Of a stretch of DNA of 64,000 nucleotides, positions 17,175 to 26,418 are shown piece by piece. Under the pieces are notes generated by a model, which saw nothing but the letters and a program-made list of their open reading frames with translations, did not search any database and had not been told where the DNA came from. Source of the stretch: Paenibacillus cymbidii (lineage in GTDB: Bacteria; Bacillota; Bacilli; Paenibacillales; NBRC-103111); assembly GCF_004764705.1 (NCBI RefSeq), contig NZ_SHLX01000029.1, positions 54,183 to 118,182 on the forward strand. Direction: 5' to 3'. The position numbers and the translations under genes are program-made. Within the stretch, counting starts at the first letter, position 1. Each line of letters opens with the position of its first letter.

Positions 17175-18389
17175 ATGATTGAAGAAGAGACCGGAATACG
17201 AGAGTCGGTTAAAGGTGTAAATATGGATGTGATCACATGGAGACGCCATCTTCATGAAAATCCTGAGCTTTCCTTTCAGGAAACAAAAACTTCACAATAT
17301 GTTTATGATATCCTCCAATCCTTTGGCAATCTGGAGCTATCCCGCCCTACACAAACGAGCGTCATGGCTCGATTAATCGGCGCTAAACCAGGTAGAGTGC
17401 TTGCGCTACGGGCAGATATGGACGCGCTTCCGATCCTGGAAGAAACGAACCTGCCATTTGCATCCAAAAACTTTGGTGTCATGCACGCATGCGGACATGA
17501 CGCTCATACGGCCATATTATTAGGTGCGGCCAAAGTATTAACAAATTTGAAGAAGCAAATTCATGGTGAAATTCGCTTTCTGTTCCAACATGCCGAAGAG
17601 CTAATTCCTGGCGGGGCGCAAGAAATGGTCAGTGCGGGGGTGCTTGGTGGCGTTGATGCGGTTTTGGGTCTGCATGTTTCGTCGCAAGTGCCAACGGGAC
17701 TTATCGGCATAAACGACGGCCCCATTCTTGCGTCAATGGATGCGTTTAAAATCGTCATTCAGGGCCAAGGCGGTCACGCTTCAACTCCGCACCAATGTAA
17801 GGATCCCGTTGCTGTAGCTGCTCAGCTTATTACCGGGATCAATCACATCGTTTCGCGTAAAATCGACTCTGCTGCGCGGGCAGTCATATCTGTCACGCAA
17901 ATGCAAGGAAGCGACGCCCCCAATATCATTCCCGATAAAGCATCAATCGGGGGGACGGTCCGCACATTTGATCCCGATATTCGCGAACAAATTCCACAAT
18001 GGATAGAACAATATGCAAAAGGACTTACTGAAGCGAACGAATGTTCCTATGAAATGGACTACTTAAGGGGACATAGCGCCGTTATTAACGATCATCAATT
18101 CACATCTTTCGTGAAAAAAAACATTAACCGAACATTTGGCGATGAGCGGCGCTACCTGCTGAAGCCGATCATGGGAAGCGAGGATTTTTCGGCTTTTTCA
18201 AACGTTGTGCCAGGCTGTTTTGTATTTTTGGGCGCCGGAAGCATCAACAACGAGGAAAATTACCCTCACCATCACCCGAAATTTATGATCAATGAACAAG
18301 CGTTGGAATCCGGTGTGGAATTATTCGTTACAACAGCTTTAGACTTTAGCCGCGCCAAAGATCCGGAGACCAACAATTCAGCTCGTTAA
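17175..18389 (+). CDS. M20-family amidohydrolase
   Basis: 404 residues, M20D type (hippurate hydrolase, IAA-amino-acid hydrolase and N-acyl-aminoacylase relatives). Metal ligands are in HACGHDAHTA and QHAEELIPGGAQ, and GSEDFSAF holds the last ligand; QGQGGHASTPH is the dimerisation-domain motif. Start ATG 17175 follows AGGGGG. It is the last gene of the operon and suggests that the catabolised compound carries an N-acyl or amide bond, released in the cytoplasm as there is no signal peptide. Confidence 0.9.
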   Translation: MIEEETGIRESVKGVNMDVITWRRHLHENPELSFQETKTSQYVYDILQSFGNLELSRPTQTSVMARLIGAKPGRVLALRADMDALPILEETNLPFASKNFGVMHACGHDAHTAILLGAAKVLTNLKKQIHGEIRFLFQHAEELIPGGAQEMVSAGVLGGVDAVLGLHVSSQVPTGLIGINDGPILASMDAFKIVIQGQGGHASTPHQCKDPVAVAAQLITGINHIVSRKIDSAARAVISVTQMQGSDAPNIIPDKASIGGTVRTFDPDIREQIPQWIEQYAKGLTEANECSYEMDYLRGHSAVINDHQFTSFVKKNINRTFGDERRYLLKPIMGSEDFSAFSNVVPGCFVFLGAGSINNEENYPHHHPKFMINEQALESGVELFVTTALDFSRAKDPETNNSAR

Positions 18390-18453
18390 GGAGATTCCCT
18401 TGGATTCAGCTTGATAGAGGCGGATAGCCCGGGAAGGTCAAGTATTGCGGCAC

Positions 18454-18488
18454 AAACAGGCTGCTTATCGTAGCGGCTTGTTTCTGTT
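18454..18488. terminator. Stem-loop between convergent operons
   Basis: AAACAGGCTGC (18454-18464) pairs with GCGGCTTGTTT (18473-18483) if two G-U pairs are allowed, followed by CTGTTG. It separates the M20 gene from the convergent hydrolase at 18517. The poly-T tail is short, so efficiency is uncertain. Confidence 0.45.
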
Positions 18489-18516
18489 GCAATGGAGCCT
18501 GCCTTGATCCCAGCCC

Positions 18517-19935
18517 CTACTCTTTCCATATTTGCCTGGATCCATTGGACAGCCGGTTCACATTGCCTGCAGTATCGCGAATAAAGCGGATCATCGGCTC
18601 TTCGTCCTCTTTCTCGAGGATGAACAAGTCTCGTTCGGCGATCGGCTTCATTGGCATTCGTACCGTCTTGCCGACGTAATACAGCGTGCCTTCTTCCAAC
18701 TTGACCTCTATGGCGTCGCTTTCTCCCGAAACGTAACGACCTGTATACGCGGCGAGCTCAACCGACGACAATTCGAAGCTTTTGCGCTTGATCGGGGTCG
18801 TACGAATGTCAATCCTTTGTACGCTATTGACTGCGGCCGACAGCGGAGCGCTTACCGGAACATGGGCCAGGTTCGCCAAAACGACGCCGGTGATGCCTTG
18901 CTCCGGGAGGATGCACATACGAGATGAAATCGCCTTGAGTCCCCCGGAGTGCTCGAAGCGCGTATGGCCGTTCTCGTCCTTATACGTCGATAATCCGAAC
19001 CCGTAAAACTTGCCGGGCGCTGTTTCCATGTGGGGATGTACCATTTGTTTCACGCTTGCTTCTGTAAGAATGCGCCGGTCTCCTGCGAGGCCGCCAGTCC
19101 GGTAAATCTCCAAATATTTCAATATGTCCCGGGCGGTCGAGCGTAGAAAGCCGGTTCCCACCATCGCTGGCGCTTCCCACCATAACGGAGCGGCATACAC
19201 CGTTTTCCCCCCGCCGTCTGTAGATTTCGCAACATACAGTGTCGTCATCTCGCAATGGCGCTTCAGTTTGTCTACGTCAAACGAGGTCTTCTCCATATTG
19301 GCCGGCTGCAGCACAACACGCTCGACATAGCTTTCATACTTCATGCCGCTGACCCGTTCGACGATGGCGCTGAGCATGCCGTAACAATCGTTGGAGTAAC
19401 TGTATTCCGTACCGGGAGCCCCCAATAATTTATAGTCCAATTCGCCGATATATTGCATCAGTTCTTCGAATGTGTCGATCGGTCCGTGATCTTGCCGCAG
19501 CAGCTCCATACCGGAATAGTCTTGCGTGGACGGATCTGCCGAGGTCGATCGCTTCATAGCAAAGATGAGCGTAGGCAACGGCGGAATGCCGCTGGAATGC
19601 GACATAAAATGGCGAATACGGATCTGCTTCGTCATCTGCGCATCAGGCGTTCTGAATTCCGGCAAATAGCGAATGACCGGGTCGTCAACGGACAATTTGC
19701 CCTGTTCTTGCAAGACCATTATCGCCGCGCAAGTGAACGACTTCGTCAAAGAGGCAAGGCCGAATACAGTATCCATCGTAACTTCAAGCTGATTCTCGAC
19801 GTCACGATAGCCGAAACCTCTCATAAAGACCGGTTTGCCGTGTTCAGCGACAGCAACTGCCGTGCCGGGAACCTGATACCGTGCCATCCATTCGTTTATG
19901 CAGCTTTCCAAAGCAGATCTTCTTTGCTCATCCAT
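18517..19935 (-). CDS. Serine hydrolase of the beta-lactamase/PBP4* fold
   Basis: 472 residues, class C beta-lactamase fold: catalytic SxxK (ASLTKSF), Y-x-N (YSYSNDCYG) and HSGG near residue 330. A C-terminal domain of about 110 residues resembles the extra domain of D-aminopeptidases and esterases in this family. No signal peptide, so it is cytoplasmic and unlikely to be an antibiotic-resistance enzyme. It is the last gene of the minus-strand run after PhyH and a D-aminopeptidase, which favours a D-amino-acid amide or ester substrate. AAGGAG precedes the start. Confidence 0.85.
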   Translation of the reverse strand: MDEQRRSALESCINEWMARYQVPGTAVAVAEHGKPVFMRGFGYRDVENQLEVTMDTVFGLASLTKSFTCAAIMVLQEQGKLSVDDPVIRYLPEFRTPDAQMTKQIRIRHFMSHSSGIPPLPTLIFAMKRSTSADPSTQDYSGMELLRQDHGPIDTFEELMQYIGELDYKLLGAPGTEYSYSNDCYGMLSAIVERVSGMKYESYVERVVLQPANMEKTSFDVDKLKRHCEMTTLYVAKSTDGGGKTVYAAPLWWEAPAMVGTGFLRSTARDILKYLEIYRTGGLAGDRRILTEASVKQMVHPHMETAPGKFYGFGLSTYKDENGHTRFEHSGGLKAISSRMCILPEQGITGVVLANLAHVPVSAPLSAAVNSVQRIDIRTTPIKRKSFELSSVELAAYTGRYVSGESDAIEVKLEEGTLYYVGKTVRMPMKPIAERDLFILEKEDEEPMIRFIRDTAGNVNRLSNGSRQIWKE

Positions 19936-19994
19936 AATCTCATTCTCCTTGTGCAGACAAGCCGACGGCTAACTCGGCAGTGTCTGCAATCCTG

Positions 19995-20822
19995 TTAACA
20001 TTCCGCTCCGGTCATCTCATTCGTAAATAAACGTTTGTATTCCTGGGGCGACAGCTTCTCCGCCGAAACCGGCGCATAATGATGCTGCAGTGAACGCCGC
20101 CGGTTCGCCGAATTGTTGGTCGGCGTGCCATGATGCAGCAACCCGTGGAAAATGAGCACGCCTCCCGCCCGTACCGGAGCGGCAAGAACGCGGTTTGCGG
20201 TAATGTTCGTGTCGCAAATTTGCCAGTCTCGCACGGCATAGTGAGGAATAGCGCCTTCCATGTGAGAGCGGGGAATGATGCGCATGCAGCCGTTGTCCAC
20301 TTCCGCATCGTCCAGCGCAATCCATACGCCGCAAACCGCTTTGGACCAAGCGAGTGCGCCATACGCCATATCCTGGTGCCACGGTTTCTCCCCGCCGCCG
20401 TGAGCAGGCTTCATCAAGGCCATCTCCTGCGCAAGTTTCGCTTTTTCGCTGAAAATTTTCTCCAACACAGCATGAATGTGCGGGTGATCAATCACTTGCT
20501 GCAATCTTGACTCGACACCGGCAAAATCATGTATCTTGCGCACTTCAAGCTCCCGGTCGACGCCGGGCGCAATTTGATCGATCGATATGCCATACTGAAC
20601 GCGGCCGATCGCTCTTCCGAAGACGATATCTGTCAGCGCCTCTTTGCACGTTTGAACTTCCGCTTCGTTCAAGAACTGCTCAACCAGAATGTAGCCTTCC
20701 TCGCGATATTGCTTGAGTTGTTCTTCTCCGATATCCGCCATCGTTTTGACACTTCTGGCGAGACCGACCGGACGATATAGCGTCAGCTCAAGTTCGGGAG
20801 TCGCTTTGCGGTTTGCTTTCAT
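19995..20822 (-). CDS. Phytanoyl-CoA dioxygenase (PhyH) family protein
   Basis: 275 residues, Fe(II)/2-oxoglutarate dioxygenase fold. The facial triad is visible: H-x-D in PWHQDMAYGA and the distal His in LLHHGTPTNNS, with the arginine-rich RRRSLQHHY for 2-oxoglutarate. Family members hydroxylate diverse small molecules. Relatives occur in sugar-utilisation clusters of soil bacteria without known substrates. GAGGAGG lies just before ATG 20822. It is 60 bases from the upstream D-aminopeptidase and probably in one transcript. Confidence 0.87.
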   Translation of the reverse strand: MKANRKATPELELTLYRPVGLARSVKTMADIGEEQLKQYREEGYILVEQFLNEAEVQTCKEALTDIVFGRAIGRVQYGISIDQIAPGVDRELEVRKIHDFAGVESRLQQVIDHPHIHAVLEKIFSEKAKLAQEMALMKPAHGGGEKPWHQDMAYGALAWSKAVCGVWIALDDAEVDNGCMRIIPRSHMEGAIPHYAVRDWQICDTNITANRVLAAPVRAGGVLIFHGLLHHGTPTNNSANRRRSLQHHYAPVSAEKLSPQEYKRLFTNEMTGAEC

Positions 20823-20884
20823 GGCACGCTTCCTCCTCTGTATATGAAGTCAATTGATTGTGCAACATGAGAACGCTTGTCGGC

Positions 20885-21694
20885 TTATGAAGACAATTTA
20901 ATCATCGTCAATAACGCCCGGTAAGCATCCAGTATATGTTTCGCTTGGTAACGCACGATCGTCGTGCCCGTTTCCAGCTCGGCGCCGGGCATGAATGCCG
21001 CCCATTCCGCCTGCGCATAGCCGTTGAATTCTACGCGCAGCAGCGGTTCATCAGGAGGGGTTAGCGGCTGAACGCGATCTTTGTGTTCGAGCGCAATTTG
21101 CGTCTTTTTCCGCAGCAACTCCGCGCTATCGAGCGGTGAAAGGCAACGGGCGGAAACGCGCGAGACGAATTGCTTCACTATCGCCGTCGTAATGCCGGGA
21201 ATGAGCGCTTCAGCTTCGGCGGCAATTTGGTCGTCTCCCGTCACCATCAGAACCGGCACGTTGTAATAACCGGCGATATAAGCATTGAACCCGAATTCGC
21301 CGATCAATGTTTCATTAATGTACACGTTCTTCAGCAATCCGGTCATTGTATGGGAGAGCACTCCCTTCTGCGAAGCGCGGGCGTGATAACCGACGAATAG
21401 CGCGCCGTCGCAACTGTCGTCCAGTCCCTGCATCATGCAATAAGGCTTGACGATGCCGGAAATGAGCTGCGCGCGGGGGTCCAACTCCTCGATCACAATG
21501 TTGTTCATTCTGCCGTGACTGTCATTGACAAGTATTTCGCGGCCGCCATGCGCATATGCCGCCTGCAGCACCTGATTGACATCGCCCGTCATCAAATGCT
21601 GGCCTCTTACGTAGTGCTGCTGGTCATAGGTGACAAAGCTGGCATCGACAATTCCCGTGATGCCTTCCATGTCCGCAGAGACGTATAACTTCAT
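20885..21694 (-). CDS. dppA: M55-family D-aminopeptidase (DppA-like)
   Basis: 269 residues, zinc peptidase of the DppA family, which removes N-terminal D-amino acids such as D-Ala from short peptides. The N-terminal SADMEGITGIVD holds the conserved Asp-x-Glu, with further ligands in NDSHGRMNN and GYHARASQKGVLSHT. DppA of B. subtilis heads the dipeptide permease operon; here it sits after a sugar-type ABC importer instead. ATG 21694 with GAGGAGG upstream is chosen over the longer open frame. Confidence 0.9.
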   Translation of the reverse strand: MKLYVSADMEGITGIVDASFVTYDQQHYVRGQHLMTGDVNQVLQAAYAHGGREILVNDSHGRMNNIVIEELDPRAQLISGIVKPYCMMQGLDDSCDGALFVGYHARASQKGVLSHTMTGLLKNVYINETLIGEFGFNAYIAGYYNVPVLMVTGDDQIAAEAEALIPGITTAIVKQFVSRVSARCLSPLDSAELLRKKTQIALEHKDRVQPLTPPDEPLLRVEFNGYAQAEWAAFMPGAELETGTTIVRYQAKHILDAYRALLTMIKLSS

Positions 21695-21760
21695 TGGATA
21701 TCCTCCTCGTGCAACAAGTAGCTGTCTACTTAATGGGAGAGCACATGCATTCACATACAT

Positions 21761-21898
21761 TTAGTCAAGTAATTCAAAGCGGCAATCCTTCCAAATCTCT
21801 CGTCTTGACAAAGCGCAACCGTCAGATTCCTCATCCTTGCTGCACGCGGCCGCAACGAGCAGACATGACGCTGCGGCCACCGCGCAAAAGGTAATCTT
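21761..21898 (-). pseudogene. Remnant of a lipoprotein signal peptide
   Basis: Read on the minus strand from 21898, the frame gives KITFCAVAAASCLLVAAAC, a typical lipoprotein signal ending in a lipobox, and then about 25 unrelated residues to a TAA at 21761. The natural start region just upstream (ATGATGGAA at 21900-21908) is out of frame with it by one base, with GGGAGC before it. The length of 45 codons is far below any binding protein. It looks like the decayed front end of a second solute-binding lipoprotein left behind the complete one. Confidence 0.45.
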
Positions 21899-21934
21899 CC
21901 ATCATGGCGGCACTTGCTCCCGTTCTGGAGCCAC

Positions 21935-23641
21935 CTATTTTAGTAATTGTTGTTGCTTCGCTTTCTGGCTATCGATAATGTCATACATCTTCTTCGGCAG
22001 GAACGCCTTATCCTTGTTTTCCTTGTACCACTTCGTATAGAACTCCTGGATTCTCTTGCCGCCTTCACGCTCCCAAATCGCCTTCGCTTCGCCGAGCGCT
22101 TGATCGGTCGTATACTTGCTTCCTCCCAGAATCGCTTTCGTCCATATTTCCGATGTCTGCTTGTTGATATTCTCCAGCGCGACTTTCAAATCGTTCGGCA
22201 ACGTCGGCAAATGCTCGCTATGCGTAATAGCCGGGTACATGGACGGGTTCGTGCTGTACAAGTTGTTCATGGACAGCTTGAACAAATCGAGCGCGACTTT
22301 CTCCTCCGGCTTGCCCGGATCGAAATTGCTGGCGAGAAATCCGCATACGCCGTCTTCGGTTTTGTTATACACCATGTCGTAATCGACGCCGGCATGATAG
22401 CTGACTTCCGTCTTTTGCTTCTGTACGTCTAATACGACCGGGCAACCGTTGACGCCTTTCTTGTAATGCTCGCCTTCGATCCCGTTCGATAACGTGACGC
22501 CGGCCATCGGCGTAAGCAGAAAGTCGATATATTTGATGACCGAAACGGGGTCTTTCGCGGCGGCGTTCACGACCGCTGTCATTTGCAGCGGATTGACCAA
22601 ACCGGACATAAACTGGCCGTTTGGCGATTTCGGGAACGGAATGATCGTCAGTTCAGCGCCGGGAGCATTCGCCTTAATCGTGGCATAATTCGTCACGAAC
22701 AACTCGTACCAAATACTGAACGTATTCCCTTGCGCCGGGTAAATGCCGAGCTTGCCATTCAGAAAGTCTTGTTTCGCTTTGGCGCCATTCTTGTCAGTCA
22801 AGAAATCTTTATCGACAATGCCGCCGTCGTACAAGCTTTTTTGGAAATCGACAAACGACTTCTGCCGTTCGAACGGATAGAACGCTTGACCGCTGTCGTC
22901 AATATCCATCGCCACACCGAACAATTGGGTCAACGCGCCGCCTACGTTCGAGCTGAGGGAAATCCCGAACGTATCTTTCTTGTTGTTCCCGTCCGGGTCG
23001 TTATTCGCGAAGGCGATCGCGGTTTGCAGCAGCTCGTCCGTCGTTTTCGGTACCGGCAGATTGAGCTTCTTGAGCCAATCGTTTCGGATGATGATGACAT
23101 TCTGCAGCATGACCTCATTCAACTTGCCGAACTCGTACAGCTTCCCGTCGCTCTTTAGTCCAGCATCCTTGACAGCGGGGAACTTCTGCAGAAACTTCTT
23201 GTACTCGACAGAATGCTTCTCAATCAAGTCGTCCAACGGCATCAATTGCTTCTGATCGTAGAGCGGATTCTTGATGTTCGGATCGTACTCGAAAATAAGA
23301 TCGGGTGCGTCGCCGGAAGCGAACAGGACGTTCACCTTCTGCGCTGCTTCCGCTCGGGCAATTGGCACGAACTTGACGTCGACCGGAGAGTTCGCATTGA
23401 TCCATTTGGTCCAGCGATTGTTCTCAATCGTTCCTTCTGAAGCGGGAATATTGCCACGATCGTAAATCGTTGCGCTGATCACCCCCCTCTTCTCGCTCTT
23501 CGTCGCGTTCGCCGGCTTAGTTGATTGTGCAGCGCCATCGGGAGCCTTGTCCCTGCCACTGCAGGCAGCCAGAACGGCAACCGCAAGCACCGCGATTACT
23601 GCCCCTCGTGATGACCCAGACTTCAATCCCCCCATGTTCAT
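21935..23641 (-). CDS. Extracellular solute-binding lipoprotein (LplA type)
   Basis: 568 residues. N-terminal lipoprotein signal with lipobox VLAAC (Cys near residue 27), then a family-1 type binding protein (FASGDAPDLIFEYDPN, and the long C-terminal lobe with KYTTDQALGEAKAIWEREGG). Size and features match LplA-like proteins that deliver oligosaccharides to LplB/LplC permeases in Paenibacillus. AAGGAGG precedes the start. It is the third gene after the two permeases; no ATPase is nearby, as usual for this class, which shares a common MsmX-type ATPase. Confidence 0.9.
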   Translation of the reverse strand: MNMGGLKSGSSRGAVIAVLAVAVLAACSGRDKAPDGAAQSTKPANATKSEKRGVISATIYDRGNIPASEGTIENNRWTKWINANSPVDVKFVPIARAEAAQKVNVLFASGDAPDLIFEYDPNIKNPLYDQKQLMPLDDLIEKHSVEYKKFLQKFPAVKDAGLKSDGKLYEFGKLNEVMLQNVIIIRNDWLKKLNLPVPKTTDELLQTAIAFANNDPDGNNKKDTFGISLSSNVGGALTQLFGVAMDIDDSGQAFYPFERQKSFVDFQKSLYDGGIVDKDFLTDKNGAKAKQDFLNGKLGIYPAQGNTFSIWYELFVTNYATIKANAPGAELTIIPFPKSPNGQFMSGLVNPLQMTAVVNAAAKDPVSVIKYIDFLLTPMAGVTLSNGIEGEHYKKGVNGCPVVLDVQKQKTEVSYHAGVDYDMVYNKTEDGVCGFLASNFDPGKPEEKVALDLFKLSMNNLYSTNPSMYPAITHSEHLPTLPNDLKVALENINKQTSEIWTKAILGGSKYTTDQALGEAKAIWEREGGKRIQEFYTKWYKENKDKAFLPKKMYDIIDSQKAKQQQLLK

Positions 23642-23682
23642 TCCACGTTCGCCTCCTTGTATGAATTATGTGAATCCACCCT

Positions 23683-24552
23683 TCAACCTTTCACCGAACC
23701 GAGCATAACGCCCTTAACGAAATACTTCTGAAGGAATGGATAAACAACGAGCATTGGTAAGACCATTACAATAACTGCGGCCGATTTAATACTGTCAGGC
23801 AAGCTTTGCTCCACCCCGTCCATCCGCATCTGCTCGACAAGCAGCGACTGGCTTTGAATCATTTGTTGCACGAGAACGGTAAGCGTATATTTTGCGCTCG
23901 AATTGATATAGATGAGGACGCTCATGAACGCGTTCCAGAATCCGACGCCGTAGAAGAGTGCGAGCGTAGCGATTACCGGCATTGACAAAGGCAATACGAT
24001 TCTGCCGATCAAGCGATACTCGCCACAGCCGTCGATCAATGCAGCTTCTTCGACTTCCTTGGACAAGTTCTCGAAATACGTCTTCATGATGAGCACGTTA
24101 AACGTACTGACAAGGTTCGGCAACCAAAGGGCATAGTAGGTGTTTATCAATCCAAGCGATTTCACTACCAAGTATGTCGGGACTAGCCCTCCGCTAAACA
24201 GCATGGTGAAAATCATCGCCAGCGTATAGAAACGCCTGCCTGCAAAATAACCTCGCGACAACGGGTACGCCGTCCCGATGGTCATTACCATACACAACAG
24301 CACGCCAACGACCGTCAGTTGCACACTGTTTACAAATGCACTGCCGATTCTCGTCCCTTGAAACAAGAGACGGTAACTGGCTGTATCGAGATCAACTGGC
24401 CATAACACGACTTGCCCGGTTTCGATTGCCGTCTTGGAGCTTAACGAGAGGGAAATGATGTGGAGCAACGGCGCCAGGCAGAGGATGGCCAGAACGATGA
24501 GCAATACGTATATCAACTGCATATATATTTTTTCACCAAGCGATTCTTTCAT
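23683..24552 (-). CDS. ABC sugar permease, LplC/CUT1 type
   Basis: 289 residues with six hydrophobic spans and the cytoplasmic EAA loop (EEAALIDGCGEYRLIGRIVLP). The C-terminus YFVKGVMLGSVKG is the standard ending of LplC-type permeases. ATG 24552 is chosen since AAGGAG lies upstream and the longer frame to 24588 runs through the intergenic hairpin element. It forms the membrane channel with the permease at 24643. Confidence 0.92.
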   Translation of the reverse strand: MKESLGEKIYMQLIYVLLIVLAILCLAPLLHIISLSLSSKTAIETGQVVLWPVDLDTASYRLLFQGTRIGSAFVNSVQLTVVGVLLCMVMTIGTAYPLSRGYFAGRRFYTLAMIFTMLFSGGLVPTYLVVKSLGLINTYYALWLPNLVSTFNVLIMKTYFENLSKEVEEAALIDGCGEYRLIGRIVLPLSMPVIATLALFYGVGFWNAFMSVLIYINSSAKYTLTVLVQQMIQSQSLLVEQMRMDGVEQSLPDSIKSAAVIVMVLPMLVVYPFLQKYFVKGVMLGSVKG

Positions 24553-24580
24553 CGTTTTCCCCGCTCTCCTTGTAAAATTG

Positions 24581-24636
24581 CCCCACAAAGTGGTGCCTTT
24601 GCTCCGAAGCGAATTCAGGTACTTTGCGGGGACCCC
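24581..24636. repeat. Intergenic hairpin element between the two permease genes
   Basis: CCCCACAAAGT (24581-24591) pairs with ACTTTGCGGGG (24621-24631) with one mismatch around a 29-base loop containing TCCGAAGCGAATT. Part of it recurs at 12834-12868 and its left arm at 63215-63232. It lies in the 90 bases between two co-transcribed permeases, where a stem-loop could tune expression of the downstream genes. Confidence 0.6.
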
Positions 24637-24642
24637 GAAAAA

Positions 24643-25560
24643 CTAGAACAGCCCGTGACCCAATTTCCGCGCACCCCAGTTGGCCGACAGCACGAGAATG
24701 AAACCGATCACCGACTCGAACAGCCCCATTGCCGTCGTTAGGCTGAATTGCCCGCCCTGAATGCCTACGGCGTATATATACGTGCTGATAACTTCCGATA
24801 CCGATGCCACTGCGTTGTTCTGGAGGTTGTATACGTGATCGAAGCCGACTTCCATGACGCGCCCGAGCGACAGGATAAACACGAGCACGACCGTACTGCT
24901 GATACCGGGCAGCGTAATGCTCCATATTTTCCTCAGCTTGCCGGCCCCATCAATGCTAGCAGCCTCATAAAGCGCAGGATCGATCGTTGAAAGCGCTGCC
25001 AAATAAATGATAGCGCTAAAGCCCATTTCCTTCCAAATACCGGAGCCGATAAAAATCGCTGTCCAGGAACCCGGTTGGTACATGAATGGAATCGGTTCGC
25101 CGTACACCCTGGTTATCACATGATTGAGCAAGCTGGATTGCATAGAGAAGATCGTAGCGACCATCCCTCCGATGATGACCCAGGAGAAGAAGTGCGGCAA
25201 GTAAACGATCGTTTGCACGGCGCGACGAAACCACATTTTCCTCACTTCATTGAGCAGAATGGCCAGTAAGATCGGGAATGGGAAGCTGATAATCAAGCTC
25301 AGCATGCTCAGCTTGAACGTGTTCCATATTACCAGTACCGTACGAGTCGATTGAAACAGCAACTCGAAATGTTCCCATCCTACCCAAGGGCTGTTCCATA
25401 TGCCGTCGCGAAAGTTGTACGCTTTAAACGCAATCAACACGCCCCCCATCGGTGCATACTTGAATATAAGATAGAAGGCGATGGTCGGGAGAAACAACAG
25501 GTAGAGCGGAGCATTTTTCTTAAGTGCTCGTTGGAACGATTTCGATTGCAGGAACGTCAT
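24643..25560 (-). CDS. ABC sugar permease, LplB/CUT1 type
   Basis: 305 residues, six predicted spans, starting with a basic N-terminus and LYLLFLPTIAFYLIFKYAPMGG, a signature of LplB-like permeases. The EAA loop is YEAASIDGAGKLRKIWSITLP. GGGAGG lies upstream of the start. It is the first transport gene downstream of the response regulator (72 bases), so YesM/YesN probably control it. Confidence 0.92.
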   Translation of the reverse strand: MTFLQSKSFQRALKKNAPLYLLFLPTIAFYLIFKYAPMGGVLIAFKAYNFRDGIWNSPWVGWEHFELLFQSTRTVLVIWNTFKLSMLSLIISFPFPILLAILLNEVRKMWFRRAVQTIVYLPHFFSWVIIGGMVATIFSMQSSLLNHVITRVYGEPIPFMYQPGSWTAIFIGSGIWKEMGFSAIIYLAALSTIDPALYEAASIDGAGKLRKIWSITLPGISSTVVLVFILSLGRVMEVGFDHVYNLQNNAVASVSEVISTYIYAVGIQGGQFSLTTAMGLFESVIGFILVLSANWGARKLGHGLF

Positions 25561-25632
25561 ATCTCACCCTCCCTTCGTATGAAGATCTTGATCGCAATAG
25601 ATTCATTATACAAACAAGCCGTTGTGCGGGCA

Positions 25633-26418
25633 TTAGATTTTCTTGGCATCATCTATAATATTCTTCGAGGTTTGGTGAAATCGATATTCCGAAGGAGCCA
25701 TGGCCGCAAATTTTTTGAATACATTCGTAAAATACGTCGGTTCGTCGAAGCCGGTAGCCCGCGATATTTCCGCAATTTTCATATCCGTGTGCGTGAGCAG
25801 AAACATAGCCTTCTCCATCCTGACCTTCGTCATGTAAGATGTCAACGATTCACCGCATTTCTTCTTGAACAAGGTGCTGACATAGGATGGATTCAGGAAC
25901 ACATGGGCGGCAATCGCCGAAACGCTGCAATCGTCCATGTAATGTTCATCGATATAGCGGATGATTTTGTCGACGACTTGACCATAGCCGTCCATCGGCA
26001 GCCGCTCTCGGCTCACGGGGGAAGGTTGCGCCACAGGCTTCTCGCAAATTTTGTCCAGAGCTTTGCGCAAGGCGGTCATAATCTCTTCCTCCGAGCACGG
26101 CTTCAGCAGAAAATCGAACGCGCCGAAGCGAAGTGCGGCTTGCGCGTAATGAAAGTCCTGATAACCCGTAATGATAATGATTATGGTATCAAGCTTGTTT
26201 ACATGGATGCGCTCTGCCACTTCGATTCCGCTCATCCCCGGCATATGGATGTCGAGCAAGACGATTTCCGGGTTGAACGTTTGAATATGCGCCCAAGCGT
26301 CCTCTCCATTGTCGGCTTCGCCGGCAACGGTCCATCCCGGCATGTGCCGTTCAATAATCGAACACAGGCCTGTGCGGAAATTCGGCTGATCTTCTGCAAT
26401 GACGATCGTCCCCGTCAT
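25633..26418 (-). CDS. Response regulator with AraC-type output (YesN type)
   Basis: 261 residues. N-terminal receiver: acidic pair near IAEDQ, phospho-acceptor Asp in VLLDIHMPG, switch residues through to LKPC. The C-terminal 100 residues are an AraC-type double HTH (GFDEPTYFTNVFKKFAAMAPSEYR). The receiver is joined by a short linker, so the protein is much shorter than typical 500-residue YesN proteins. Its start overlaps the kinase stop (ATGA) and GGAGG precedes it. Confidence 0.92.
   Translation of the reverse strand: MTGTIVIAEDQPNFRTGLCSIIERHMPGWTVAGEADNGEDAWAHIQTFNPEIVLLDIHMPGMSGIEVAERIHVNKLDTIIIIITGYQDFHYAQAALRFGAFDFLLKPCSEEEIMTALRKALDKICEKPVAQPSPVSRERLPMDGYGQVVDKIIRYIDEHYMDDCSVSAIAAHVFLNPSYVSTLFKKKCGESLTSYMTKVRMEKAMFLLTHTDMKIAEISRATGFDEPTYFTNVFKKFAAMAPSEYRFHQTSKNIIDDAKKI

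Noticed and set aside
18517..19935. Antibiotic-resistance beta-lactamase
   Set aside because: It has the fold, but no signal peptide, it carries an extra C-terminal domain and it sits in a catabolic operon, so a peptidase or esterase is more likely.
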